Assembly: GCF_036885195.1 (NCBI RefSeq)
Contig: NZ_CP133656.1
Span: forward strand, 3,224,001 to 3,288,000
Reading direction: 5' to 3'
DNA: 64,000 nt
Source of the DNA: Pectobacterium cacticida
Lineage (GTDB): Bacteria > Pseudomonadota > Gammaproteobacteria > Enterobacterales > Enterobacteriaceae
In this document: piece after piece, positions 25,830 to 35,110 of the stretch
How positions within the stretch are numbered: the first letter of the stretch is position 1
Layout of the letters: each line of letters starts with the position of its first letter
Position numbers and translations under genes: made by a program
Notes under the pieces: model-generated
What the model saw: the letters and a program-made list of their open reading frames with translations, nothing else
The model's database searches: none
What the model was told of the DNA's origin: nothing

Positions 25830-27086
25830 TTAAAATTCTTTCCTCAACCAGCTATTGATTCGCTTGAACCAGTTACTTACTGAGGCGCGTTTTTCGACTT
25901 CATGCTCACCACCTAGGTGAGATTCTTTTCCATAGTGCAGCAATCCAACCGCCGTTGAGTAATAAGGCTCTTGGGCGTAATCCGTCAGCCCTGTTATATT
26001 CATTGGCTGACCAATACGCACCTGTGTGTGAAACACGCGTTGCGCACAGGCCGCCAGACCGTCTATTTGCGCGGCACCCCCTGTCAGCACAATGCCTGCC
26101 GCCAGATGGTGTTTCACGCCTTGTTGACGCAACTGCTCCTGCAACTGTAAAAGTTCATCGTTCACCAGATTCAATAACTCGGTGTAACGCGGTTCAATCA
26201 CTTCGGCCAGTGTCTGCCTTTGCAAACTGCGGGGTGGACGTCCGCCAACGCTTGGAACCTCCACATTTTCATCCTTGCCGACAATCGATCCCAGGGCACA
26301 GCCATAGCGAACCTTGATGGCTTCGGCATCCGTCGGCGGCGTGCCAAACGCATAGGCGATATCGCTCGTAACCACATTGCCCGCATAAGGGATGACTTTT
26401 GTGTGTCGCAATGCGCCACCGGTATAAACAGCGATATCCATAGTGCCGCCGCCGATATCGACGACGCACACGCCCAACTCGCGTTCATCTTCCGTCAGTA
26501 CCGCATAGCTGGACGCCAGTCCGGCGAAAATCAGTTGATCAACCTTTAAGCCGCAACGTTCAACGGCTTTAACAATATTCTTAGCCATATCATTATGGCA
26601 GGTTATCAGGTGGACTTTCGCCTGCATACGCACGCCAGACAAGCCTACCGGATTTTTAATTCCTTCCTGATAATCGATCGCATATTCCTGCGGAATCACA
26701 TGAAGAACGCGGTGCTCATCACGCACACGCACAGATTTAGCGGTATGCACCACGCTTTCCACATCGTCCTGCGTAACCTCTTCTTCTGAAATAGGCACCA
26801 TCCCTATTTCATTCTGGCAACTAATGTGCTTTCCAGACAGCGCCAGATATACGGAAGAGATCTGGCAGTCTGCCATCAACTCGGCCTGATCAATAGCGCG
26901 CTGAACACACTTAACGACCGATTCCAGATCGTTTACGCCGCCTTTATCCATTCCGCGCGACGGGCAACTGCCTACGCCAATAATATTGACCATGCCATCG
27001 GGCAGAACTTCCCCCACCAGCGCAGCCACTTTTGCTGTACCGATTTCCAGCCCAACTACCAGTTTTCTGTCCGTCGACTTGATCAT
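25830..27086 (-). CDS. ftsA: Cell division protein FtsA
   Basis: Actin-like ATPase that tethers FtsZ to the membrane. It has 418 residues (E. coli 420). Actin-fold motifs LVVGLEIGTAKVAALVGE (phosphate 1), VVDIGGGTMDIAVY (phosphate 2) and GIVLTGGAAQIDGL (adenosine) are present. It ends in an amphipathic membrane-targeting helix, NWFKRINSWLRKEF. It lies 53 bases downstream of ftsQ; in E. coli these genes overlap, so the small spacer is a modest difference. Confidence 0.97.
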   Translation of the reverse strand: MIKSTDRKLVVGLEIGTAKVAALVGEVLPDGMVNIIGVGSCPSRGMDKGGVNDLESVVKCVQRAIDQAELMADCQISSVYLALSGKHISCQNEIGMVPISEEEVTQDDVESVVHTAKSVRVRDEHRVLHVIPQEYAIDYQEGIKNPVGLSGVRMQAKVHLITCHNDMAKNIVKAVERCGLKVDQLIFAGLASSYAVLTEDERELGVCVVDIGGGTMDIAVYTGGALRHTKVIPYAGNVVTSDIAYAFGTPPTDAEAIKVRYGCALGSIVGKDENVEVPSVGGRPPRSLQRQTLAEVIEPRYTELLNLVNDELLQLQEQLRQQGVKHHLAAGIVLTGGAAQIDGLAACAQRVFHTQVRIGQPMNITGLTDYAQEPYYSTAVGLLHYGKESHLGGEHEVEKRASVSNWFKRINSWLRKEF

Positions 27087-27139
27087 TGTTGTTTAGCCTG
27101 TGCCTGTTTCTGGTTACTGTTATGTTGCTGATCAATGTC

Positions 27140-27964
27140 TTATTGCTGACCAACTCGTTGCCGATCGCCGCTCTGATGATCTAGCAAGGCTGGAGACCAG
27201 CCTACCGCGGCCCCGCTGTCATACCGCAAGTCCACATAGCTGATACGTTTGTTCTCGCTTTGAGCCTGTCGCTGCAACAGCGGATACAACTCGATAAAGC
27301 GTTGCAGACGTTTGGCCCTATCGTCGCGCCCTAATTCAAGACGCGTATCATCTTCTAATCCTAGCTGCCACGAATGGCGCGCACTCATCGCAACCATTTT
27401 TAACGTAAACTTCCCGGCGGCTAGCGTCTGACGCATCGTATGATAGCTTTCCAGCACTTCAGACTCGCTACCGTCCGGGCCATACAGTAGCGGCATCCTG
27501 CGATTACTGATACGTTCGGCAGGAACACTGAACGAATTGCCTTCCGCATCAATCAGTAGCTGGTCATTCCACCGCGCAACCGGAACATATTCAACCAGAT
27601 GAATCTTTAATTCGTCCGGCCACTGCTTACGTACACTCGCCTGTTTTATCCACGGCAGATGTTCGATCTGCTGTTGAAGCACATTCACGTCTTGTGTCAT
27701 GAACGTTCCCGGCGCCCCCAATGATAAAATAGCCTGACGGATATCGTCGTTAGTGGTGAACTGTCTCTCTCCGGTAATCGTCATACGAGAGAGGGGCAGT
27801 CGGCTCGCATCTTTCATCCACCCAACGACCATCCAGCTTCCCCAGACGATCGTTCCTACCACCATTAGCAGGAAAATCATCCCTGCCAATTGGCCTCCGT
27901 TACTGCGGCGAGTTCCTTTGGTCTCTGGTTCTCGTCCGCGTGTATTCAACGCTGCCTGCGACAT
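27140..27964 (-). CDS. ftsQ: Cell division protein FtsQ
   Basis: Bitopic inner-membrane protein of the FtsQLB complex. It has 274 residues: a short cytoplasmic part, one membrane helix (about 28-48, GMIFLLMVVGTIVWGSWMVV), then the POTRA domain beginning LSRMTITGERQFTTNDDIR, and the beta domain. It starts one base after the ddlB stop. The C-terminal tail (HQSGDRQRVGQQ) is low-complexity. Confidence 0.95.
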   Translation of the reverse strand: MSQAALNTRGREPETKGTRRSNGGQLAGMIFLLMVVGTIVWGSWMVVGWMKDASRLPLSRMTITGERQFTTNDDIRQAILSLGAPGTFMTQDVNVLQQQIEHLPWIKQASVRKQWPDELKIHLVEYVPVARWNDQLLIDAEGNSFSVPAERISNRRMPLLYGPDGSESEVLESYHTMRQTLAAGKFTLKMVAMSARHSWQLGLEDDTRLELGRDDRAKRLQRFIELYPLLQRQAQSENKRISYVDLRYDSGAAVGWSPALLDHQSGDRQRVGQQ

Positions 27965-27965
27965 A

Positions 27966-28886
27966 TCAGCCAGCGAGCTCCAGAATTTTCACAACCAGTT
28001 GCGAGAAAGTCAGCCCATGTTGACGTGCGGCCATCGGAACCAGACTGTGATTAGTCATCCCCGGCGACGTATTTACCTCCAGCAAATAAAAAACGCCATC
28101 GTTATCCTGCATAAAATCGACGCGTCCCCATCCGCGGCAACCTACCGCGCGATAGGCGGCTATCGCCAGATCGGCTAACGACCGTTCTTGCTCATCCGGC
28201 AAGCCGCTCGGACAAAAATACTGTGTATCATCTGATAAATATTTCGCTTCATAATCGTAAAATGTGCCTGCCGGCTGAATGCGAATGGAAGGCAATACCT
28301 CATCCCCCAGAATAGCAACCGTATATTCGGGGCCACTTAGCCATTTCTCAACCAGGACATCATCATCGTGGCGGAAAGCTTCTTCCAATGCGGCAGGCAG
28401 TTCGCTGAAAGTGTCTACTTTACTCATACCAACGCTGGAACCTTCGCGGCTGGGCTTGACGATCAACGGCAACCCGAGATGAGTGAACTTAGCCAACAGC
28501 GTGTCTATCGTCGTTTGCGAATACTGACGACGCTCCAGCGCAACGTAGGGCGATACGGGTAATCCGACCGCTTGCCACACCTGTTTGGTGCGGAGTTTAT
28601 CCATCGTCAATGCGGATGCCATAACGCCGCTACCGGTATACGGCAACCCCAGGAACTCCAGAACGCCCTGCAATGTGCCATCCTCACCGCCGCGTCCATG
28701 TAATGCGATGAAGACAGTAGAAAACCCCTGTTCCTTTAACGTCGTTACACAAAAATCACGAGGGTCAACCGCATACGCATCAATACCCGCTTCTTTCAGC
28801 CCAGCCAAAACGGCCTGACCGGAAAGTAACGACACATCACGTTCAGCAGAGGTGCCACCAAGCAATACCGCAACTTTTTCAGTCAT
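27966..28886 (-). CDS. ddlB: D-alanine-D-alanine ligase B
   Basis: ATP-grasp enzyme that makes the D-Ala-D-Ala dipeptide for peptidoglycan. It has 306 residues, as in E. coli. The start MTEKVAVLLGGTSAERDVSL follows AGGAG; an ATG four codons upstream is too close to that site. The motifs ALHGRGGEDGTLQG, KPSREGSSVGMSKV and EVNTSPGMTNHSLVPMAA are visible. It overlaps nothing and begins 8 bases before the murC stop-side boundary is passed, that is, it sits almost directly after murC. Confidence 0.96.
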   Translation of the reverse strand: MTEKVAVLLGGTSAERDVSLLSGQAVLAGLKEAGIDAYAVDPRDFCVTTLKEQGFSTVFIALHGRGGEDGTLQGVLEFLGLPYTGSGVMASALTMDKLRTKQVWQAVGLPVSPYVALERRQYSQTTIDTLLAKFTHLGLPLIVKPSREGSSVGMSKVDTFSELPAALEEAFRHDDDVLVEKWLSGPEYTVAILGDEVLPSIRIQPAGTFYDYEAKYLSDDTQYFCPSGLPDEQERSLADLAIAAYRAVGCRGWGRVDFMQDNDGVFYLLEVNTSPGMTNHSLVPMAARQHGLTFSQLVVKILELAG

Positions 28887-28894
28887 GATGCTCC

Positions 28895-30355
28895 TCATTC
28901 GCTTATTTGCGGCTGCAATCTGGAATCAGCCAGTTTACGCGCCAGTTTGCCGATATTACCGGCACCCTGAACCAAAATCAGGTCTTCACCTTGTAGCGCC
29001 TGTGACAACAGTTCCGGCAAGGTATCCACATCGGTGACCAGAATCGGATCAATCTTACCTCTGCCGCGAATCGTGCGGCACAGCGAACGGCTATCTGCTC
29101 CTGGAATCGGCGACTCTCCTGCGGGATACACCTCCAGCATCAACAGCACGTCAACTTGTGATAATACGTGCGCGAAATCGTCATATAAATCGCGGGTTCG
29201 CGTATAGCGATGCGGCTGAAAAATCATGACCAGTCGCTTATTCGGCCACCCTGCACGAGCAGCCTTAATCGTGGCATCGACCTCTGTCGGATGGTGGCCG
29301 TAATCATCGATCAGCATTGCCGTACCACTTTGCCCATTCACCAGTTCAAGCGGATATTCGCCGAGGAAATCAAAGCGACGACCGGTGCCTTGAAAGCGCT
29401 CAAGCGCCCGCAGGATCGCCTCATCATCAATACCTTCATCGCTGGCGACCGCCACCGCCGCCGCGGCGTTGAGCGCATTGTGACGCCCCGGCGCATTCAG
29501 CGTAACATTCAGTTGCGGTTTATCTTTCCGCTCTAGCGTAAAGTGCCCTTGCGCGCCAGTCTGCCGATAACCGACAACGCGAATATCGGCATCCTCGCTA
29601 AAGCCGTATGTAATAATGTGACGCCCTACGCGAGGCAATAATTCGCGAATTACCACATCATCGATACACATCACCGCCTGCCCATAAAACGGCAAATTGT
29701 GCAGGAAATTGATGAACGTTTGCTTCAGGTTCTCAAAATCCCCGTGATAGGTATCCATATGGTCGGCTTCAATATTGGTCACAATCGCCACCATCGGTTG
29801 CAAATGCAGGAAAGACGCGTCGCTTTCATCGGCTTCTGCAATTAAATAACGGCTCAATCCCAAACGCGCATGCGTGCCTGCCGCCTTCACCAACCCACCG
29901 TTCACAAACGTCGGATCCAAGCCTGCTTCCGCATAAATACTGGTGACCATCGCCGTCGTAGTCGTCTTGCCGTGCGTCCCCGCGATCGCAATTCCATGAC
30001 GAAAACGCATCAATTCCGCCAACATCTCGGCCCGGCGTATCACTGGAATACGTGCATCATGCGCGGCGACAATCTCAGGGTTATCCGCCGTAATCGCGCT
30101 AGACACTACCACTACACTGGCGTTCAGCACGTTCTCCGCACGGTGGTGAAAATAAATCTGTGCGCCAAGCTCAGCCAACTGCTGGGTCACCGCATTCGGC
30201 GCCAAATCAGAACCGCTGATTTCATAACCTTCGTTGGCCAACACTTCGGCGATACCACCCATGCCAGCACCGCCGATGCCGACAAAGTGTATGTGTCGGA
30301 CGCGATGCATCTCCGGCACGATTGAACGTATTTTCGCCAATTGTTGAGTATTCAC
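28895..30355 (-). CDS. murC: UDP-N-acetylmuramate-L-alanine ligase
   Basis: Adds L-Ala to UDP-MurNAc, first of the Mur ligases. It has 486 residues (E. coli 491). The N-terminal Rossmann motif HFVGIGGAGMGGIAEVL and the ATP-binding GTHGKTTTTAMV at about 121-132 are clear. The central EADESDASFLHLQP and the C-terminal MIFQPHRYTRTRDLYDDF are typical. It is separated from murG by 62 bases. Confidence 0.97.
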   Translation of the reverse strand: MNTQQLAKIRSIVPEMHRVRHIHFVGIGGAGMGGIAEVLANEGYEISGSDLAPNAVTQQLAELGAQIYFHHRAENVLNASVVVVSSAITADNPEIVAAHDARIPVIRRAEMLAELMRFRHGIAIAGTHGKTTTTAMVTSIYAEAGLDPTFVNGGLVKAAGTHARLGLSRYLIAEADESDASFLHLQPMVAIVTNIEADHMDTYHGDFENLKQTFINFLHNLPFYGQAVMCIDDVVIRELLPRVGRHIITYGFSEDADIRVVGYRQTGAQGHFTLERKDKPQLNVTLNAPGRHNALNAAAAVAVASDEGIDDEAILRALERFQGTGRRFDFLGEYPLELVNGQSGTAMLIDDYGHHPTEVDATIKAARAGWPNKRLVMIFQPHRYTRTRDLYDDFAHVLSQVDVLLMLEVYPAGESPIPGADSRSLCRTIRGRGKIDPILVTDVDTLPELLSQALQGEDLILVQGAGNIGKLARKLADSRLQPQISE

Positions 30356-30417
30356 TTTATTTTATCGCTACCTTGTAACGTCATCGCACTGCCTTATGTC
30401 CGACAACGTTGTATTAA

Positions 30418-31509
30418 TTAACCATGAGCCACATGCGTGGCTCGACTACCTGCCGCTGCGCTGACTTCCGCCGCCACGCGCTCGGTCGCATCCGGAATCG
30501 CCACGGCGCGGGCTTTTCGCGCCATGGTCAGCAAAGTCACGCGATCCCAACCGGATAGCACCTCGCTAACGGTCGCCACGTTAAACTGTGGCTGCTCAAT
30601 GATTTTTGCTGCGCCTGCTTTTTCCAGCGGCAATGCATTCCAGTACTGTTGTCGATCTTTATGCTGAAATGGCACAAACAGCGCCGGTAGGCCTGCTGCC
30701 GCAATCTCACTCACGGTCAGTGCACCAGAACGGCACACCACCACATCCGCCCAGGCGTAAGCCGCAGCCATATCATCGATAAACTCGGTAATCTTGTGCT
30801 GCGCTTGCCCCGCTTCCAGATAGGCTTGCTGAACGCTTGATAGCGCGCCTTTGCCAACCTGATGCCAGATCGTAATACGTTGCCCCAACTGTGCCGCCAC
30901 GCCGGGTAACGTTTGATTCAATATTCTTGCGCCCTGACTTCCCCCCACGACCAACACCCTCACCGGTCCTGTACGGTCAGCAAACCGTGTTTCCGGCATC
31001 GGTAGCGCCAGTACATCGGTTCTTACCGGATTTCCTACTACGTCCGCGTGGGGAAATGCGCCCGGAAACGCCTGTAACACCTTCTTCGCGATATGGGATA
31101 ACCAGCGATTCGTTAGCCCCGCGATCCCGTTTTGCTCATGCAGGACAACCGGAATACCGCATAGCCAGGCAGCCAGCCCTCCAGGGCCGGAAACATAGCC
31201 GCCCATTCCCAGCACCACATCAGGCTGATAGCGACGCATAATCGCCCTTGCCTGACGCACAGCATGAAAAATACGTACTGGGGCGCTTAGCTGCGCCCAA
31301 ATGCCTTTACCCCGTAAGCCAGAAATACGGATAAAATCAATGTCAATGCCATGCTTAGGCACCAAATCGGCTTCCATGCGATCCGCTGTACCTAACCAGC
31401 GAACCTGCCAGCCCTGCGCCATCAAATGGTGCGCAACGGCCAGCCCAGGGAAGACATGCCCCCCCGTGCCGCCCGCCATCACCATCAAACGCTTAGCTTC
31501 GCCACTCAT
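30418..31509 (-). CDS. murG: UDP-GlcNAc:lipid I N-acetylglucosaminyltransferase
   Basis: Makes lipid II from lipid I on the inner face of the membrane. It has 363 residues (E. coli 355). The glycine-rich donor and lipid motifs MVMAGGTGGHVFPGLAVA, MGGYVSGPGGLAAW and VLVVGGSQGARILN are present, as is ADVVVCRSGALTVSEIAAAGLPALFVPF. It overlaps ftsW by four bases. Confidence 0.97.
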   Translation of the reverse strand: MSGEAKRLMVMAGGTGGHVFPGLAVAHHLMAQGWQVRWLGTADRMEADLVPKHGIDIDFIRISGLRGKGIWAQLSAPVRIFHAVRQARAIMRRYQPDVVLGMGGYVSGPGGLAAWLCGIPVVLHEQNGIAGLTNRWLSHIAKKVLQAFPGAFPHADVVGNPVRTDVLALPMPETRFADRTGPVRVLVVGGSQGARILNQTLPGVAAQLGQRITIWHQVGKGALSSVQQAYLEAGQAQHKITEFIDDMAAAYAWADVVVCRSGALTVSEIAAAGLPALFVPFQHKDRQQYWNALPLEKAGAAKIIEQPQFNVATVSEVLSGWDRVTLLTMARKARAVAIPDATERVAAEVSAAAGSRATHVAHG

Positions 31510-32708
31510 CGGGCACCTCTCGTAAACGCCTGCGCTTTTGTCAGACGCGTTTCAAAATCTATTCGTAACAACAAAACAATTGCCGTCGACATAATCAGCA
31601 GACTAGAACCACCGTAACTAATTAGCGGTAAGGTTAACCCTTTCGTCGGTAACATTCCCGCCGCCGCGCCAACATTAACCAGCGTCTGAAAGCTGAACCA
31701 TACGCCAATCGAGCACGCCAGAAAGCCTGAAAAGCGCTGATTGATCTCTAACGCCCGCTTCCCGATGGACATCGCACGAAAAGCGACGAAGAATATCATT
31801 AACAGCGCTAAAACCACACCGATATAGCCGAGTTCTTCGCCTAAAATAGAGAAAATGAAATCGGTATGCGCTTCCGGCAAATATTCCAATTTCTGGATTG
31901 AATTACCTAACCCTTGACCCCAGAATTCACCACGCCCAAACGCCATTAAGGATTGTGTCAACTGGTAGCCGCTGCCAAACGGATCATCCCATGGGTCGAG
32001 AAAAGAGGTGACACGTCGTATACGATAAGGTTCTGCCACAATCAGTAGGCCAACGGCGAACATGCCGCAACCAATGATCGCCAGAAATTGCCACAATTTA
32101 GCGCCTGCCAGAAACAACATGGCCAATGTCGTTACAAACAGCACCACTACCGTACCCAAATCGGGTTGCGCCAACAGCAATACCGCCAATACCACCATCA
32201 CGCCCATCGGTTTACAAAAACCCCAAAAGTTATTTCTTACTTCTTCAACCTTGCGCACCATATAACTGGACAGATAACAAAACAGCGCCAGCTTGGATAA
32301 TTCCGCAGGTTGAATACGTAACGGCCCCAGCGAAATCCAACGAGAAGCGCCGTTGACCGAGCTTCCCACCACCAGCACAACCAGTAGCATAACCATGGCG
32401 ACCAATAGTAATACCGGGCTATAACGCTGCCATATTTCCATTGGAATACGCAGCGTAATTAATGACAGACCAAATGCTAATCCGAGATATATCGCATCAC
32501 GTTTTGCAAACAAAAACGGATCACTCGCAAGACGCTGACCAACAGGCATAGAAGCCGACGTCACCATCACAAAACCCATTACGGCCAGCCCAAACGTTAA
32601 CCACACCAGCGTCCTGTCGTACAGAATCACGCTTAGCGTATCGCTCTCACGCGTTCCCATAACCCAATGCTTTAGACGCTCAATCAACGCCAGCCCGGAG
32701 AATCGCAT
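31506..32708 (-). CDS. ftsW: Septal peptidoglycan glycosyltransferase FtsW
   Basis: SEDS-family polytopic membrane protein that polymerises septal glycan together with FtsI. It has 400 residues (E. coli 414) and about ten membrane helices. Recognisable SEDS stretches are GASRWISLGPLRIQPAELSK, the catalytic loop AHTDFIFSILGEELG, and GLTLPLISYGGSSLL near the C-terminus. It overlaps murD by one base (TAATG) and murG by four. Confidence 0.96.
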   Translation of the reverse strand: MRFSGLALIERLKHWVMGTRESDTLSVILYDRTLVWLTFGLAVMGFVMVTSASMPVGQRLASDPFLFAKRDAIYLGLAFGLSLITLRIPMEIWQRYSPVLLLVAMVMLLVVLVVGSSVNGASRWISLGPLRIQPAELSKLALFCYLSSYMVRKVEEVRNNFWGFCKPMGVMVVLAVLLLAQPDLGTVVVLFVTTLAMLFLAGAKLWQFLAIIGCGMFAVGLLIVAEPYRIRRVTSFLDPWDDPFGSGYQLTQSLMAFGRGEFWGQGLGNSIQKLEYLPEAHTDFIFSILGEELGYIGVVLALLMIFFVAFRAMSIGKRALEINQRFSGFLACSIGVWFSFQTLVNVGAAAGMLPTKGLTLPLISYGGSSLLIMSTAIVLLLRIDFETRLTKAQAFTRGAR

Positions 32709-34024
32709 TAGCCTAACTCCTCCGCCAAACGAGCGAATTCATCGCCCCGCTGCTCAAAACTACGGAACTGATCCAGGCTGGCACAAGCTGGCGACAGCAA
32801 CACCATATCGCCTGGATTAACGCGTTTGGCGATGAGTTGCATTGCGTGTTCCATGGTTTCCGTCTGTTCAGCGATCTCCGGACGCAGCGCTGCTAGCTGT
32901 TGCCCGTCGCGACCAAAACAATACAAACGGATATGCTCGCCCTGTATATACGGCAGCAACGGCGAAAAGTCGGCCGATTTACCATCGCCGCCTAATAACA
33001 AATGTAGTGTGCCTTCAACCTGTAAACCGCTCAGTGCCGCCTCTGTACTGCCCACATTGGTGGCTTTAGAGTCATTGATCCACCGCACGCCATTACGCTC
33101 AAACACTTGTTGAAAGCGATGCGGCAAACCGGTAAACGACGTTAACGCCGTCAGCGCGGATGCGCGTGGGATCCCTACAGCATCCGCCAGCGCCAGCGCC
33201 GCTAAAGCGTTCGTATAATTATGCTGCCCGACAAGCTGGATTTCGCGGACGTTAAGCACGCGTTCACCGTTCACTCGCAGCCAGGTTTCTCCCTGCTGCC
33301 GATTCAGGTGATAATCGCCTACATCGACGCCAAAACTACGGCAGCGCGCATCTGCTCCACGAATCGGCATGGTCAGCGCGTCATCCGCGTTCACAACACA
33401 CACCGCTGCATGCTCATAAATACGCAATTTCGCCGCCCGATATTGCTGCAACCCTAACGGGTAACGGTTGGTGTGATCTTCCGTCACGTTCAGAATGGTT
33501 GCCGCAGCGGCATGCAGGCTACTCGTCGTTTCCAACTGGAAACTCGACAGTTCCAGCACATAAAGCTGGGCGGGTTGCGCCAACAGTTGCAGCGCGGGTA
33601 GGCCAATATTACCGCCAACGCCCACCTGCCAGCCCGCGGCGTGCGCCATTTCACCCACCAGAGTCGTCACCGTGCTTTTGCCGTTCGAGCCGGTAATTGC
33701 CACAATCGGCGCTTGGGCTTCACGGCAGAACAATTCGATATCACCGACAATCTCAATGCCTGCATCAGCAGCGTCGCACAAAATTGGCGTTGCTAACGCG
33801 ATACCGGGACTGGCGACAATCAAATCCGCGCCCATCAACCAATCTTCATTCAGGCTACCGAGATGACGCTCTACCTGCTCCGGCAACTTATCCAGCCCCG
33901 GCGGACTGATACGGGTATCCACCACGCGCGGTACAACGCCACGCGCGAGAAAGAAATCGACACAAGAGAGGCCGGTCAGACCCAACCCGATAATGACGAC
34001 CTTTTTACCCTGATAGTCCACCAT
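32708..34024 (-). CDS. murD: UDP-MurNAc-L-alanine-D-glutamate ligase
   Basis: Adds D-Glu to the peptidoglycan precursor. It has 438 residues, as in E. coli. The N-terminal KVVIIGLGLTGLSC, the ATP-binding ITGSNGKSTVTTL, the WINDSKATNVGSTEAAL segment and the C-terminal VLLSPACASLDQFRSFEQRG are all present. The last motif is diagnostic for MurD. It is closely packed between mraY (3 bases) and ftsW (1-base overlap). Confidence 0.97.
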   Translation of the reverse strand: MVDYQGKKVVIIGLGLTGLSCVDFFLARGVVPRVVDTRISPPGLDKLPEQVERHLGSLNEDWLMGADLIVASPGIALATPILCDAADAGIEIVGDIELFCREAQAPIVAITGSNGKSTVTTLVGEMAHAAGWQVGVGGNIGLPALQLLAQPAQLYVLELSSFQLETTSSLHAAAATILNVTEDHTNRYPLGLQQYRAAKLRIYEHAAVCVVNADDALTMPIRGADARCRSFGVDVGDYHLNRQQGETWLRVNGERVLNVREIQLVGQHNYTNALAALALADAVGIPRASALTALTSFTGLPHRFQQVFERNGVRWINDSKATNVGSTEAALSGLQVEGTLHLLLGGDGKSADFSPLLPYIQGEHIRLYCFGRDGQQLAALRPEIAEQTETMEHAMQLIAKRVNPGDMVLLSPACASLDQFRSFEQRGDEFARLAEELG

Positions 34025-34027
34025 GTC

Positions 34028-35110
34028 TTATCGCACCTTCAACGTTGCCAGGCCAATCAGCACCAGCATTAACGAAATAATCCAGAAACGTACAATCACG
34101 CGCGGTTCCGGCCAGCCCTTAAGTTCATAATGATGATGAATCGGTGCCATACGGAAAATGCGCTGCCCGCGTAACTTAAAGGACCCGACCTGCAGGATCA
34201 CTGACAGTGTTTCGACCACGAAAACACCGCCCATAATTACCAACAAAAACTCCTGGCGCAGTAGAACGGCGATGGTGCCAAGAGCTCCCCCCAGCGCGAG
34301 CGAACCGACATCCCCCATGAAAACTTGCGCGGGGTAAGTGTTAAACCACAGAAACCCAAGCCCGGCACCGACAATCGCAGTACAGACGATCACCAACTCA
34401 CTGGCATGGCGGATATATGGTATGTGCAAATAACCGGCAAAATTCATGTTCCCGGTTGCCCACGCCACCAGCGCAAAACCCGCCGCGACAAACACCGTCG
34501 GCATAATGGCCAGACCATCCAGGCCGTCGGTCAGATTAACGGCGTTGCTGGTGCCGACAATGACAAAGTAGGCCAATGCAATATAAATCAGGCCCAGTTG
34601 CGGCATCACGTCTTTGAAAAACGGCACCACAAGCTGTGTGGCCGGCGTATCTTTTCCAATGGCATACAGAGCAAAAGCCACGACGAGTGCAATAACCGAC
34701 TGCCAGAAATATTTCCAGCGAGCGATCAACCCTTTAGTATCCTTACGCACCACTTTGCGGTAATCATCAACAAAACCGACCGCACCGTAACCCACTAATA
34801 CCAGAAGCACACACCAGACATACGGATTAGACAGGTTTGTCCACATCAAAACGGAAATGATGATCGCCGCCAGGATCATCACGCCCCCCATCGTTGGGGT
34901 TCCCCGCTTGCTGAAATGCGATTCAGGCCCCTCGTTACGCACCACCTGACCAATTTGCAACCGCTGCAACCAGGCGATCATGTGCGGCCCCATCCATAAA
35001 GAAATAACCAATGCGGTCAGCAGACTGACGATGGCGCGGAACGTCAAATAGGAAAAGACGTTAAAGCCGGTATAAAATTTGGCCAAATGCTCAGCCAGCC
35101 AGACTAACAT
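34028..35110 (-). CDS. mraY: Phospho-MurNAc-pentapeptide translocase
   Basis: Integral membrane enzyme that transfers phospho-MurNAc-pentapeptide to undecaprenyl phosphate to give lipid I. It has 360 residues, as in E. coli, with about ten membrane helices. The catalytic motifs are GFVDDYRKV (Asp pair), NAVNLTDGLDGLA (nucleophile region) and the APIHHHYELKGW histidine loop. It overlaps the murF end by seven bases. Confidence 0.97.
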   Translation of the reverse strand: MLVWLAEHLAKFYTGFNVFSYLTFRAIVSLLTALVISLWMGPHMIAWLQRLQIGQVVRNEGPESHFSKRGTPTMGGVMILAAIIISVLMWTNLSNPYVWCVLLVLVGYGAVGFVDDYRKVVRKDTKGLIARWKYFWQSVIALVVAFALYAIGKDTPATQLVVPFFKDVMPQLGLIYIALAYFVIVGTSNAVNLTDGLDGLAIMPTVFVAAGFALVAWATGNMNFAGYLHIPYIRHASELVIVCTAIVGAGLGFLWFNTYPAQVFMGDVGSLALGGALGTIAVLLRQEFLLVIMGGVFVVETLSVILQVGSFKLRGQRIFRMAPIHHHYELKGWPEPRVIVRFWIISLMLVLIGLATLKVR